Of a DNA stretch of 64,000 nucleotides, positions 18,589 to 27,570 are shown piece after piece (position 1 is the stretch's first letter; the number at the start of each line of letters is the position of its first letter). The translations under genes and the position numbers were made by a program. The notes beneath the pieces are model-generated. The model saw nothing but the letters and a program-made list of their open reading frames with translations. It was not told the DNA's origin and searched no databases. Origin of the DNA: Cupriavidus taiwanensis (GTDB lineage: Bacteria; Pseudomonadota; Gammaproteobacteria; Burkholderiales; Burkholderiaceae); contig NZ_LT977070.1 in assembly GCF_900250075.1 (NCBI RefSeq), positions 2,364,734 to 2,428,733 of the forward strand. The letters run 5' to 3'.

Positions 18589-19518
18589 ATGCAACGACGT
18601 CATTTTCTCGGCATCTCCGCCGCCGCCCTGCTGGCGGGCTGCGCCTTCGGCCCGCGCCCCGCGCCACCGGTCGCGACCACACCGCCCTCCCCACCCACCC
18701 CGCGGCCCATCAAGATCGGCCTGGCGCTGGGCGGCGGCGCCGCGCGTGGCTTTGCCCATATCGGCGTGATCAAGGCGCTCGAGGCCCAGGGCATTCGCGC
18801 CGACCTGGTCACCGGCACCAGCGCCGGCGCGGTGGTGGCGGCGCTGTACGCGAGCGGGCTCAATGGCTTCGAGCTGAACAAGCTGGCCCTGACCATGGAC
18901 GAAGCCGCGATTGCCGACTGGGCACTGCCGTTCGGCACCCGCTTCGGCGGCTGGCTCAAGGGCGAGGCGCTGCAGAACTACGTCAACCGGCTGGTGCAGA
19001 ACCGCCCCATCGAAGCCATGAAGCTGCCGCTGGGCATCGTCGCCACCGACCTGAAGAGCGGCGACAAGATCCTGTTCCGCCGCGGCAACACGGGACAGGC
19101 CGTGCGCGCTTCCAGCAGCGTGCCGGGCGTGTTCCAGCCGGTATCGATCCAGGGGCACGACTATGTCGACGGCGGCCTGGTCGAGCCGGTGCCGGTGGAT
19201 TCCGCGCGCGCCATGGGCGCGGACTTCGTCATCGCGGTCAATATCTCGGCCGACCCGTCGGCGCAGCAGCACGCCGGCCAGAGCGGCGTGCTGCTGCAGA
19301 CCACCGCGATCATGGGTCAGTCGATCAACAAGATGGCGCTGGCGCGCGCCGACGTGGTGATCCGGCCCGAGCTGCCCGACATGGGCGGCAGCGACTTCAA
19401 CGCGCGCAACCGAGCCGTGCTCGCGGGCGAACAGGCGACCGCGGCGGTCATGGCAACGCTGCGGCAGCGGCTGGAACAGGCCCGGCTGGCGCCGGCCGGC
19501 AAGGTCGCGGCACAGTAG
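18589..19518 (+). CDS. Patatin-like phospholipase lipoprotein (RssA-like)
   Basis: 309 residues starting MQRRHFLGISAAALLAGCAF. This is a lipoprotein signal with lipobox LAGC, so the mature protein should be anchored to a membrane on the periplasmic side. The patatin domain follows: oxyanion loop GGGAARGFAHIG, nucleophile S78 in GTSAG, and the second dyad residue D194 in DGG. Such enzymes hydrolyse acyl ester bonds in phospholipids. A proline-rich linker (about 26-40) joins lipobox and domain. The start is set by the lipobox; an upstream in-frame extension is unlikely. It stands alone, followed by a bidirectional terminator. Confidence 0.88.
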   Translation: MQRRHFLGISAAALLAGCAFGPRPAPPVATTPPSPPTPRPIKIGLALGGGAARGFAHIGVIKALEAQGIRADLVTGTSAGAVVAALYASGLNGFELNKLALTMDEAAIADWALPFGTRFGGWLKGEALQNYVNRLVQNRPIEAMKLPLGIVATDLKSGDKILFRRGNTGQAVRASSSVPGVFQPVSIQGHDYVDGGLVEPVPVDSARAMGADFVIAVNISADPSAQQHAGQSGVLLQTTAIMGQSINKMALARADVVIRPELPDMGGSDFNARNRAVLAGEQATAAVMATLRQRLEQARLAPAGKVAAQ

Positions 19519-19544
19519 CCGCGCCGCCGCTGCTTCGGAAATTA

Positions 19545-19574
19545 AAAAGGACTGCCGCAGCAGTCCTCTTTTGT
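19545..19574. terminator. Bidirectional terminator between patatin and NlpC/P60 genes
   Basis: AGGACTGC (19548-19555) pairs with GCAGTCCT (19560-19567); A-rich on the left and T-rich on the right, serving both convergent genes. Confidence 0.8.
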
Positions 19575-19592
19575 TTGACGCGTCGCCAGCCG

Positions 19593-20273
19593 TCAGCCGC
19601 CGTACATCGACGCGCGCGCCGCCTTGGGATCGTAGCGCTTGAGCGTCTCGACCATGTCGCCCAGGCCCTCGGCACTGCGCTCCTTGCCTTCGTCGATGCG
19701 GCGGGCGCCGTTGTAGCGGGTCACCCAATAGGCCGCACGCATGTCGTCGACGCGGATCTTGCTGCCGGTGGACGGCGCATGCACGAACTTGTTGTCGCCG
19801 ATATAGATGCCGACATGCGAGAAGGTCTGGCGCATGGTGTTGAAGAACACCAGGTCGCCCGGACGCAGGTCGCTGGTGGCCACGGTGGTGCCGACGCGGC
19901 TGATTTCGACGGAGCGGCGCGGCAGCATGAAGCCGAAGGTGTCGTGGAACACGTAGCGGACAAAGCCGCTGCAGTCGAGGCCGGATTCGGGCGTGTTGCC
20001 GCCGAAGCGGTAACGCACGCCGATCAGGCCCAGCGCGTTCATGACCAGGTCGCCGGCCTTGCTGGCGACGTTGCTGGTGGAATTCACCACCGACGACAGC
20101 AAGCCGCGCTTGCCTTCCGGATGCGCATCCACGGCCTGGGCCGCGGACTCGATACGGGTGTCGGCATCCTTGAATACCGTATCCGCCAGCACTCCATTCG
20201 ACACAGTCGCACCGCAGGCAAGGGCAAATCCGACGGCGGCGCGCGCCAGGGAATGAAGCACCGATCGCTGCAT
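19593..20273 (-). CDS. NlpC/P60 (C40) cell-wall peptidase, secreted
   Basis: 226 residues. An N-terminal signal peptide (MQRSVLHSLARAAVGFALAC...VLADT) points to the periplasm. The C40 cysteine-peptidase core has C101 in LDCSGFV and H153 in SHVGIYIG, with VHAPSTG for the third polar residue; such enzymes cut peptidoglycan stem peptides. ATG 20273 is fixed by an AGGAG ribosome binding site seven bases upstream. A strong sigma-70 promoter lies about 235 bases upstream, overlapped by a Pho-box-like repeat. Monocistronic. Confidence 0.9.
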   Translation of the reverse strand: MQRSVLHSLARAAVGFALACGATVSNGVLADTVFKDADTRIESAAQAVDAHPEGKRGLLSSVVNSTSNVASKAGDLVMNALGLIGVRYRFGGNTPESGLDCSGFVRYVFHDTFGFMLPRRSVEISRVGTTVATSDLRPGDLVFFNTMRQTFSHVGIYIGDNKFVHAPSTGSKIRVDDMRAAYWVTRYNGARRIDEGKERSAEGLGDMVETLKRYDPKAARASMYGG

Positions 20274-20507
20274 TGGTTCTCCTGTTGATCGTTCCAAAGC
20301 AAGCCCCGGCACAAGGTCCGGGGCAGCTGGGTATTGGGTGGATGTCGCGCGAACGTGTCTGTGACGTCGGGCGATCATCGTGTGAACTCAGGGGGCAAAC
20401 CTCACGCAAGCTCCGCGCCAGGCCCTTGTTCCGGCTGCCGCACCGCAAGCGTGCACGACGTGCGCAAATGCGCCGGACGCACCACCCCCAAAACTAGTTC
20501 TGGCGGG

Positions 20508-20536
20508 ATGGTAAAGGGTTGTCATTCACATGTCAA
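20508..20536 (-). promoter_or_regulatory. Sigma-70 promoter of the NlpC/P60 gene, overlapped by a Pho-box-like repeat
   Basis: On the minus strand a perfect TTGACA (20536-20531), a 17-base spacer and TACCAT (20513-20508). On the plus strand TTGTCAT (20519-20525) and ATGTCAA (20530-20536) form an 11-bp direct repeat like a PhoB site covering the -35 and spacer. The transcript would start near 20500, leaving a 225-base leader. The rest of the gap from 20274 to 20682 shows nothing further. Confidence 0.7.
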
Positions 20537-20682
20537 AGTTCGTTACAAATTCGACGGATTTGACTTCCGAATCAACGATATAGACCGGTTTTCGCATCTT
20601 CTTTATCGGACTAATCATATCGTTCGGTGCTAGCCGGCGAAGGCCGGCATGGTCGCCGCACCGCGGCAAACAACCCTGCCGG

Positions 20683-22344
20683 TTACGCTGCGCCGACCTG
20701 CGCCGCCGCCATCAGCTTGCGCGTATAGGGATGCTGCGGCGCCCCCAGCACCACTTCGGTATCGCCCGCCTCGACCACCTCGCCCGCCTTCATCACGATG
20801 ACGCGATGCGCCATGGCGCGGATCACCGCCAGGTCGTGGCTGATGAAGAGGTAGCTGAGGTTGTACTTGTGCTGCAGCTGGGACAGCAGCGCCAGCACCT
20901 GCTGCTGGATCGACACGTCCAGCGCCGAGGTGGGTTCGTCCAGCACCAGTATCTGGGGCTTGAGGATCAGCACGCGGGCGATGGCAATGCGCTGGCGCTG
21001 CCCGCCCGAGAACTCGTGCGGGTAGCGGCCCAGCGCGGTACGGTCGAGGCCGACCTCGCGCAGCGCCTCGATCACGCGCTGGCGCGTGGCCTCGCGCGAC
21101 AACCCGGGCTGGTGCAGCGCCAGGCCTTCGCCGACGATCTGCTCGATGGTCATGCGCGGCGCCAGCGAGCCGAACGGGTCCTGGAACACCACCTGCATGC
21201 GCGCGCGCAGCTTGCGGCGGTCGTCGCGCGTGGCGCTGTCGAAGCTGCGCCCCAGGAAATGGATGGTGCCCGCGCTCTTGCGCTGCAGCGCCAGCACGGT
21301 ATGCGCCAGCGTGGTCTTGCCCGAGCCGGATTCGCCGACGATGCCCAGGGTCTCGCCCTCGCGCAGCTGGAAGTCGACATCCTTGACCGCCACGAACTGG
21401 TCCTTGCCGAACCACCCTGCCAGGCCGCGGCGCTTGCGCGCATAGCTGACGCCGAGCTTGTTCGCCTCGAGCAGCACCGGCGCCAGCGGCACCAGCGGCA
21501 GCACCTCGCGCCGCGGGCGGCTGTCGATCAGCTTGCGGGTATAGGGGTGCTGGGGCGCGGCGAACACGCTGGCGGTCTCGCCGGTTTCCACCAGGACGCC
21601 TTTCTCCATCACCCCGACCCGTTGCGCGAAGGCGCGCACCAGGTTGAGGTCATGGGTGATCAGCATCACCGCCATGCCGAACTCGGCCTGCAGGTCGCGC
21701 AGCAGGTCGAGGATCTGCGCGCGGATGGTGACATCCAGCGCCGTGGTCGGCTCATCGGCCAGCAACAGCTTGGGCCGGCACGCCAGCGCCATCGCGATCA
21801 TGGCGCGCTGGCGCTGTCCGCCCGAGAGCTGGTGCGGGAAGCTGTCGAAGCGATGCGCGGCATCGCTGATGCCGGTGCGCTCCAGCAGCGCAATGGCGCG
21901 CTCGCGCGCGGCGCGGCGGTCCAGGCCTTCGTGCAGGGCCAGGGTCTCGACGATCTGGTTGCCGATGGTGTACAGCGGATTCAACGCGGTCATCGGCTCC
22001 TGGAAGATCATCGCGATCTCGGCGCCGCGGATCGCGCGCATCTCGCGGTCGGAGACCTCCAGCAGGTTCTTGCCCTCGAAACGGATCGCGCCATCGTAGT
22101 ACGCGTCTTCCACCAGCCGCAGCATGGCCAGCGCCGTCACGGTCTTGCCCGAGCCGGACTCACCCACCAGCGCATAGCGCTCGCCGGCGCGCAGGTCGAA
22201 GCTGACGTCGCGCACCGCGCGGGTGGCATGCTCGCCATGGCCGAAGGTGACGGACAGCTTGTCCACGCACATCAGCATGGAACCCGGTGCGGGCATCGGC
22301 GCCGGCTCCACGTCCGGCAAGGTCATCGGCGACACCGCGGTCAT
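20683..22344 (-). CDS. yejF: Oligopeptide ABC transporter, double ATP-binding protein YejF
   Basis: 553 residues with two complete ATPase domains. The first has GESGSGKT, IFQEPM, LSGGQRQR and LLLADEPTTALD; the second has GESGSGKT, VFQDPF, FSGGQRQR and LVLDEPTSALD. It powers the peptide importer formed with YejB and YejE at the inner membrane. The fused pair in one chain is typical of YejF rather than the separate OppD/OppF. The ATG at 22344 overlaps the yejE stop (ATGA), indicating coupling. Last gene of the operon. Confidence 0.94.
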   Translation of the reverse strand: MTAVSPMTLPDVEPAPMPAPGSMLMCVDKLSVTFGHGEHATRAVRDVSFDLRAGERYALVGESGSGKTVTALAMLRLVEDAYYDGAIRFEGKNLLEVSDREMRAIRGAEIAMIFQEPMTALNPLYTIGNQIVETLALHEGLDRRAARERAIALLERTGISDAAHRFDSFPHQLSGGQRQRAMIAMALACRPKLLLADEPTTALDVTIRAQILDLLRDLQAEFGMAVMLITHDLNLVRAFAQRVGVMEKGVLVETGETASVFAAPQHPYTRKLIDSRPRREVLPLVPLAPVLLEANKLGVSYARKRRGLAGWFGKDQFVAVKDVDFQLREGETLGIVGESGSGKTTLAHTVLALQRKSAGTIHFLGRSFDSATRDDRRKLRARMQVVFQDPFGSLAPRMTIEQIVGEGLALHQPGLSREATRQRVIEALREVGLDRTALGRYPHEFSGGQRQRIAIARVLILKPQILVLDEPTSALDVSIQQQVLALLSQLQHKYNLSYLFISHDLAVIRAMAHRVIVMKAGEVVEAGDTEVVLGAPQHPYTRKLMAAAQVGAA

Positions 22345-23477
22345 GGCGTGGCCTCCGGTGCCGCGCCGGTGGGCGCCCCGGCGGGAACCTTGGGCTCGAC
22401 GCGGCCGCGCAGCGCGGCCAGGCCCAGCCGGGTATCGAAGGCATCGCGCAGCGCGTCGCCCATGAAGGTGAGCAGCAGCAGCGTCACCACCAGCACCGCG
22501 AAGGTCGACAGCGAGATCCACCACGCGTCCAGATTGGCCTTGCCCTGCGCCAGCAGCTCGCCCAGGCTGGGCGTGGTGGGCGGCACGCCCAGGCCGAGGA
22601 AGTCCAGGCTGGTCAGCGCCAGGATGGCCGCACTCATGCGGAATGGCAGGAAGGTGATCACCGGGGTCAGGCTGTTGGGCAGGATGTGGCGCCACATGAT
22701 CTGCACGTTGGATAGTCCGAGCGCGCGCGCGGCCTTGACGTAGTCGAGCGAGCGGTTGCGATAGAACTCGGCGCGCACGTAGTCGGACAGGCCCATCCAG
22801 CCGAACAGCGACAGCAGGATGATCAGCAGCGCCAGGCTGGGCTCGAAGATGGAGGCAAAGATGATCAGCAGGTAGAGCTCGGGCATCGAGCTCCAGATCT
22901 CGATGGCGCGTTGCGAGAACAGGTCGAAGCGCCCCCCGAAGAAGCCCATCAGCGCCCCGGTCAGGGTGCCGACCAGCACCCCGATGACGGTCAGCGCCAG
23001 CGCGAACAGCACCGACACGCGGAAGCCATACAGCAGCCGCGCCAGCACGTCGCGGCCGCGGTCGTCGGTGCCGAGCCAGTTCTCGGCTGAAGGCGGCGCC
23101 GGGTTGGGTTCCTTGGCGAAGTAGTTGAGCGAGTCGTACGAATACCGGTTCAGCGGAAATACCGCGAAATTGCCCTTGGTGGTGATGCGGTCGCGGATAT
23201 ACGGGTCCAGGTAGTCGGCAGGCGTGGGGAAATCGCCGTCGAAGGTGGTTTCCGGATAGACCTTGACGATGGGGAAATACCATTCGCCCTTGTAGTGCAC
23301 CACCAGCGGCCGGTTGCTCGACAGCAGTTCGGCACCGAGGCTGAGCACGAAGATGAAGACGAAGATCACCAGGCTCCAGTAGCCGCGCCGGTTGCGGCGA
23401 AAGCGCTGCCAGGCGCGCTGGCGCGGCGAAGGCGAATGCGGCAGGCCGTTGGGCGCCGCGTGCGAGAACGGTTTCAT
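22341..23477 (-). CDS. yejE: Oligopeptide ABC transporter permease YejE
   Basis: 378 residues, with a first membrane helix at about 33-50, a long periplasmic insert, and then five C-terminal helices carrying the permease coupling loop (KAARALGLSN). GTDDRGRDVL is the family signature near the start of the binding-protein-dependent permease domain. It forms the channel with YejB. The start overlaps the yejB stop (ATGA), and the C-terminus is proline/alanine-rich. Confidence 0.94.
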   Translation of the reverse strand: MKPFSHAAPNGLPHSPSPRQRAWQRFRRNRRGYWSLVIFVFIFVLSLGAELLSSNRPLVVHYKGEWYFPIVKVYPETTFDGDFPTPADYLDPYIRDRITTKGNFAVFPLNRYSYDSLNYFAKEPNPAPPSAENWLGTDDRGRDVLARLLYGFRVSVLFALALTVIGVLVGTLTGALMGFFGGRFDLFSQRAIEIWSSMPELYLLIIFASIFEPSLALLIILLSLFGWMGLSDYVRAEFYRNRSLDYVKAARALGLSNVQIMWRHILPNSLTPVITFLPFRMSAAILALTSLDFLGLGVPPTTPSLGELLAQGKANLDAWWISLSTFAVLVVTLLLLTFMGDALRDAFDTRLGLAALRGRVEPKVPAGAPTGAAPEATP

Positions 23478-24523
23478 CGATGCAAGCCCTCGAAGTGGAT
23501 GCGCGGATCCACCAGCACGTAGCAGACGTCGGAGATCAGGCGCGTGACCAGCCCGATCAGCGTGAACAGGTAGAGCGTGCCGAGCACCACCGGGTAGTCG
23601 CGCCGCAGCACCGCCTCATAAGACAGCAGGCCCAGCCCGTCGAGCGAGAACAGCGTCTCGATCAGCAGCGAGCCGGTAAAGAAGGCGCCGATGAACGCCG
23701 CCGGGAAGCCGGTCACCAGCGGGATCAGGGCATTGCGAAAGACATGCTTCCACAGCACGCGGCGCTCGCCCAGGCCCTTGGCGCGCGCGGTCAGCACATA
23801 CTGCTTGCGGATCTCCTCGAGGAAGGCGTTCTTGGTCAGCATGGTCACGACCGCAAAGCTGCCCACCACCGACGCGGTGATCGGCAGCACCAGGTGCCAC
23901 AGATAGTCCATCACCTTGCCCATCAGCGACAGCTGCTCCCAGTTGTCGGAAGTCAGCCCGCGCAGCGGGAACCACTGCACGAAGGTGCCGCCGCCGAACA
24001 ACACCAGCAGCAGCACGCCCAGCACGAAGCCGGGAATCGCATAGCCGACCAGCACGATGACGCTGGTCACCACGTCGAAGCGGCTGCCCGCCCGGATCGC
24101 CTTGGAGATGCCGAGCGGCACCGATATCAGGTAGGTCAGGAAGAAGGTCCACAGGCCCAGGCTGACCGATACCGGCAGCTTGGACTTGACCAGCTCCCAT
24201 ACGCTGCGGTGCTGGAAATAGCTCTGCCCCAGGTCGAACTGGGCAAAGCGCTTGAGCATCAGGAAATAGCGCTCCAGCGGCGGCTTGTCGAAGCCATAGA
24301 GCGCCTGGATCTCCTTGATCTTGTCGGGGTCGACGCCGCGCCGCCCGCGGTATTCGGCGCCACCGCCGCTGGCTTCGCCGGCGCCGCCGCGCCCTTTCAG
24401 CTCCATCATCATCTGCTCGACCGGGCCGCCCGGCACGAACTGGATCACGACGAAGGTCAGCGTGATGACCCCGACCAGCGTCGGAATCATCAGCAGAATG
24501 CGTTTAAGCAGATAGGCAAGCAT
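23474..24523 (-). CDS. yejB: Oligopeptide ABC transporter permease YejB
   Basis: 349 residues. Begins MLAYLLKRILLMIPTL with the first helix, followed by PGGPVEQMM and a glycine-rich segment (about 44-62) before YGFDKPPLERYF, as in other YejB proteins. The coupling loop TARAKGLGERR lies in the C-terminal half. It pairs with YejE. 51 bases after yejA and four-base overlap with yejE. Family substrates include peptides and, in E. coli, microcin C. Confidence 0.94.
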   Translation of the reverse strand: MLAYLLKRILLMIPTLVGVITLTFVVIQFVPGGPVEQMMMELKGRGGAGEASGGGAEYRGRRGVDPDKIKEIQALYGFDKPPLERYFLMLKRFAQFDLGQSYFQHRSVWELVKSKLPVSVSLGLWTFFLTYLISVPLGISKAIRAGSRFDVVTSVIVLVGYAIPGFVLGVLLLVLFGGGTFVQWFPLRGLTSDNWEQLSLMGKVMDYLWHLVLPITASVVGSFAVVTMLTKNAFLEEIRKQYVLTARAKGLGERRVLWKHVFRNALIPLVTGFPAAFIGAFFTGSLLIETLFSLDGLGLLSYEAVLRRDYPVVLGTLYLFTLIGLVTRLISDVCYVLVDPRIHFEGLHR

Positions 24524-24574
24524 GGGGGCCGTCTTTTTCCTTGTCCGCGCTGGAGCTGCCAGCGTCTGAGCGCC

Positions 24575-26476
24575 TCAGCGGGCTTGCGCCTGCATGTCGG
24601 TGCGCCACCAGTGGCTGAGGATCCAGCCTTCCGCCGTGTAGAAATACGGCAGCCGCTCCGGGTACGCCAGCGTCTTGCGGTAGGCGACCCGGTGCGACGC
24701 GCTGTACCAGTTCGGCACGATGTAATAGCCATGCATCAGTACCCGGTCCAGCGCGCGGCCGGCGGTGACCAGTTCCTGCCGGGTATCGGCGCGCAGCACG
24801 TTGTCGACCAGCTTGTCGACCACCGGCGACTTCAGCCCGAACAGGTTGTCGGAGCCAGGCGTGCCGGCGGCCTCGCTGGAGAAGCGGTCGCGCAGCTCAT
24901 TGCCCGGGCTTTGCGAATCGGGGAAGCGGATCGACACCATGTCGAAGTCGAAGTCTTCGAGCCGCTTCTGGTACAGCGCGAAATCCGTGGTGCGCTGGTG
25001 CACCTGGATGCCGAGCTTCTCGAGGTTGCGCACGTAGGTGGTGATCACCCGGCTCATGGCGCCGCCGTCGTCGAGGAACTCGAATACCAGCGGCTCGCCC
25101 TTGGCGTTGCGCAGCGCGCCGTCGGTATAGGTCCAGCCGGCCTGGGCCAGCAGGCGCCGCGCCAGGCGCAGGTTGTCGCGCAGCGAGCGCGGCGGCGCGG
25201 TGCTGGGCTGGACCACGTCCGGGCCGAACACCTCCGGCGGCAGCTGCGCGCGCAGCGGTTCGAGCAGCTGCAGTTCGCCGGGACCGGGACGGCCGTCGAA
25301 GGTGGCGCTGGCCGACAGTTCGCTGTTGGAGAACCAGCTGTCCAGGCGCTTGTAGGCGCCGTAGAACAGCTGCCGGTTGAGCCATTCGAAATCCAGCGCA
25401 AGGATCAGCGCCTGGCGTACGCGCACGTCCTGGAACACCGGCTTGCGCAGGTTCATGACATAGCCCTGCATGCCGGCGCCGTTGCGGTGCGGGAACTCGG
25501 TTTTGAGCAGCTCGCCGTTGCGAAAGCGCGTGCCCTGGTAGCTCTTGGCCCAGTTCTTGGCCTTGTATTCGACGATGGCGTCGAACTCGCCCGCCTTGAA
25601 GGCCTCGAGGCGGGCGGTCTCGTCCTTGTACAGGCGGTAGACCACGCGCGCGAAATTGAAGGTGCCGCGCCGCACCGCGAGGTCCTTGCCCCAGTATTTC
25701 GGGTCGCGCTGGAAGATGATGCCGCGGCCGGCGTCGAAGCGCTCGATCAGGTAGGGGCCGCTGGTCACCGGCGGCTCGAAGGTCAGCTTCTCGAACGGAA
25801 CCTTGGCGGTCCACTTGCGCGAGAACACCGGCAGCGAGCCGACGATCAGCGGCAGCTCGCGGTTGCGCTGCTTGAAATCGAAGCGCACGGTGCGCTCGCC
25901 GGTCACGACCACCGCCTTCACGTCGGTGCACATGCTGCGATAGCCCGGGCTCGAGGCCTTGCTCATCAGCATGTCGTAGGAATACTTGACGTCCGAGGCC
26001 AGCACCGGATCGCCATTGGAGAAGCGCGCCTGCGGGCGGATCGTGAAGGTGACCGACAACTCGTCGGGCGCCACCGTGACGTCCTCTGCCAGCAAGCCGT
26101 AGGCGCTGGCGCTTTCGTCGGCGCTGCTGATCAGCAGCGACTCGAACATCAGCGCGTTCAGGCCCGGGGCCGAAGTGCCCTTGAGCGTGAACGGATTGAA
26201 CTTGTCGAAGCTGGTGCGCCGGTCAGGATTGGCGAGCGTCAGCGTGCCGCCGACCGGCGCGTTGGGATTGGCGTATTCGAAGTGCGAGAAATTCGGCTGG
26301 TACTTCAGGTCCCCATGCAGCGCAAAGCCATGCGCCGCCCATGCCGGATCAGAAAAGAGCGAGACCCCCGCCGCCAGCGTCAGCGCCAGCTTCATTGCCG
26401 CCCAACCACGCAGTACTGCATCCCGCCGGAAGCACTGCCATGCCGCCTGAAGCGGCCAACGTGCTTGAATAGGCAT
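24575..26476 (-). CDS. yejA: Extracellular peptide-binding protein YejA (family 5 solute-binding protein)
   Basis: 633 residues from ATG 26476. Periplasmic receptor that hands peptides to YejBEF. The family 5 pattern is visible in LTFTIRPQARFSNGDP-like residues, the YDMLMSK region and the long C-terminal lobe. The signal peptide is unusual: a tidy one starts at an internal Met (MKLALTLAAGVSLFSDPAWA, cut before AHGF), at 26395. The longer form adds 27 basic and aromatic residues but has an AGGAT sequence close to its ATG. The true start is therefore uncertain. First gene of the yej operon, divergent from fabI. Confidence 0.9.
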   Translation of the reverse strand: MPIQARWPLQAAWQCFRRDAVLRGWAAMKLALTLAAGVSLFSDPAWAAHGFALHGDLKYQPNFSHFEYANPNAPVGGTLTLANPDRRTSFDKFNPFTLKGTSAPGLNALMFESLLISSADESASAYGLLAEDVTVAPDELSVTFTIRPQARFSNGDPVLASDVKYSYDMLMSKASSPGYRSMCTDVKAVVVTGERTVRFDFKQRNRELPLIVGSLPVFSRKWTAKVPFEKLTFEPPVTSGPYLIERFDAGRGIIFQRDPKYWGKDLAVRRGTFNFARVVYRLYKDETARLEAFKAGEFDAIVEYKAKNWAKSYQGTRFRNGELLKTEFPHRNGAGMQGYVMNLRKPVFQDVRVRQALILALDFEWLNRQLFYGAYKRLDSWFSNSELSASATFDGRPGPGELQLLEPLRAQLPPEVFGPDVVQPSTAPPRSLRDNLRLARRLLAQAGWTYTDGALRNAKGEPLVFEFLDDGGAMSRVITTYVRNLEKLGIQVHQRTTDFALYQKRLEDFDFDMVSIRFPDSQSPGNELRDRFSSEAAGTPGSDNLFGLKSPVVDKLVDNVLRADTRQELVTAGRALDRVLMHGYYIVPNWYSASHRVAYRKTLAYPERLPYFYTAEGWILSHWWRTDMQAQAR

Positions 26477-26686
26477 CCTGTTGGATTCCTCCACTGTCAC
26501 CTGTGGGGGCCCGGCGTTCTGCGGCCGGGCCAAGTATGAGACAATTTTACATGCGTCCGGGGTGGCCCCAGCCATCCGGACATTCCCTCTGCGCGGCGCA
26601 ATAAAAGGGCCGCAGGACAGCCCGGCACCCGCACGGCCGCACGGCGGACGCACGAAGCGTGCCTGATACACCACCTTGGAGAATTT

Positions 26687-27475
26687 ATGGGATTTCTGGC
26701 AGGTAAGCGGATCCTGATCACCGGCTTGCTTTCGAACCGCTCGATCGCCTACGGCATTGCCTCGGCGTGCAAGCGCGAAGGCGCCGAACTGGCCTTCACC
26801 TACGTCGGCGAACGGTTCAAGGACCGGATCAGCGACTTTGCCAAGGAATTCGGCAGCGACCTGGTTTTCGAATGCGACGTCGGCAGCGACGAGCAGATTG
26901 CCGCCACTTTCGCCGCGCTGGGCCAGCGCTGGGAAAAGTTTGACGGCCTGGTGCATTCGATCGGCTTCGCGCCGCGTGAAGCGATTGCCGGCGATTTCCT
27001 CGACGGCCTGTCGCGCGAAGGCTTCCGCATCGCCCACGATATTTCCGCGTACAGCTTCCCGGCGCTGGCCAAGGCCGCCCTGCCGCTGCTGTCGGACAAG
27101 GCCTCGCTGCTGACGCTGACCTACCTGGGCGCCGAGCGCGTGGTCCCCAACTACAACACCATGGGCCTGGCCAAGGCATCGCTCGAAGCCAGCGTGCGCT
27201 ACCTGGCCTCGTCGGTCGGCCCACGCGGGATCCGTGCCAACGGCATCTCGGCCGGCCCGATCAAGACCCTGGCCGCTTCGGGCATCAAGGGCTTCGGCAA
27301 GCTGCTCGGCCATTTCGAGCAAGCCGCGCCGCTGCGCCGCAACGTCACCATCGAAGAAGTCGGCAACGTCGCCGCCTTCCTGCTGTCGGACCTGGCCAGC
27401 GGCGTGACCGGTGAGATCACCTACGTCGACGGCGGCTTCAACGTGGTCGGTGCAAGCGTGGCCGACTCGGAGTAA
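26687..27475 (+). CDS. fabI: Enoyl-[acyl-carrier-protein] reductase (NADH)
   Basis: Catalyses the last reduction of each fatty-acid elongation cycle. 262 residues, the usual size. The N-terminal nucleotide site is [20 protein letters not shown] and the catalytic pair is Y156-x6-K163 in [11 protein letters not shown]. The family ends with [12 protein letters not shown] 26687 follows a TTGGAGAA ribosome binding site. Divergent from yejA across a 210-base gap. It is the target of triclosan in other species. A strong intrinsic terminator follows. Confidence 0.97.
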   Translation: MGFLAGKRILITGLLSNRSIAYGIASACKREGAELAFTYVGERFKDRISDFAKEFGSDLVFECDVGSDEQIAATFAALGQRWEKFDGLVHSIGFAPREAIAGDFLDGLSREGFRIAHDISAYSFPALAKAALPLLSDKASLLTLTYLGAERVVPNYNTMGLAKASLEASVRYLASSVGPRGIRANGISAGPIKTLAASGIKGFGKLLGHFEQAAPLRRNVTIEEVGNVAAFLLSDLASGVTGEITYVDGGFNVVGASVADSE

Positions 27476-27502
27476 ATCCGGCGCCGGCAACGCGCGCGAT
27501 AA

Positions 27503-27535
27503 AAAAGGGGGTGCCGTTATGGCGCCCCCTTTTTG
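27503..27535. terminator. Bidirectional terminator between fabI and the MFS gene
   Basis: AAAAGGGGGTGCC (27503-27515) pairs with GGCGCCCCCTTTT (27521-27533) with one wobble. T tract on the right; A tract on the left for the convergent gene. Confidence 0.88.
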
Positions 27536-27570
27536 CTTCGGGATTCCGACCAGGCGTACACACCAGCCTG

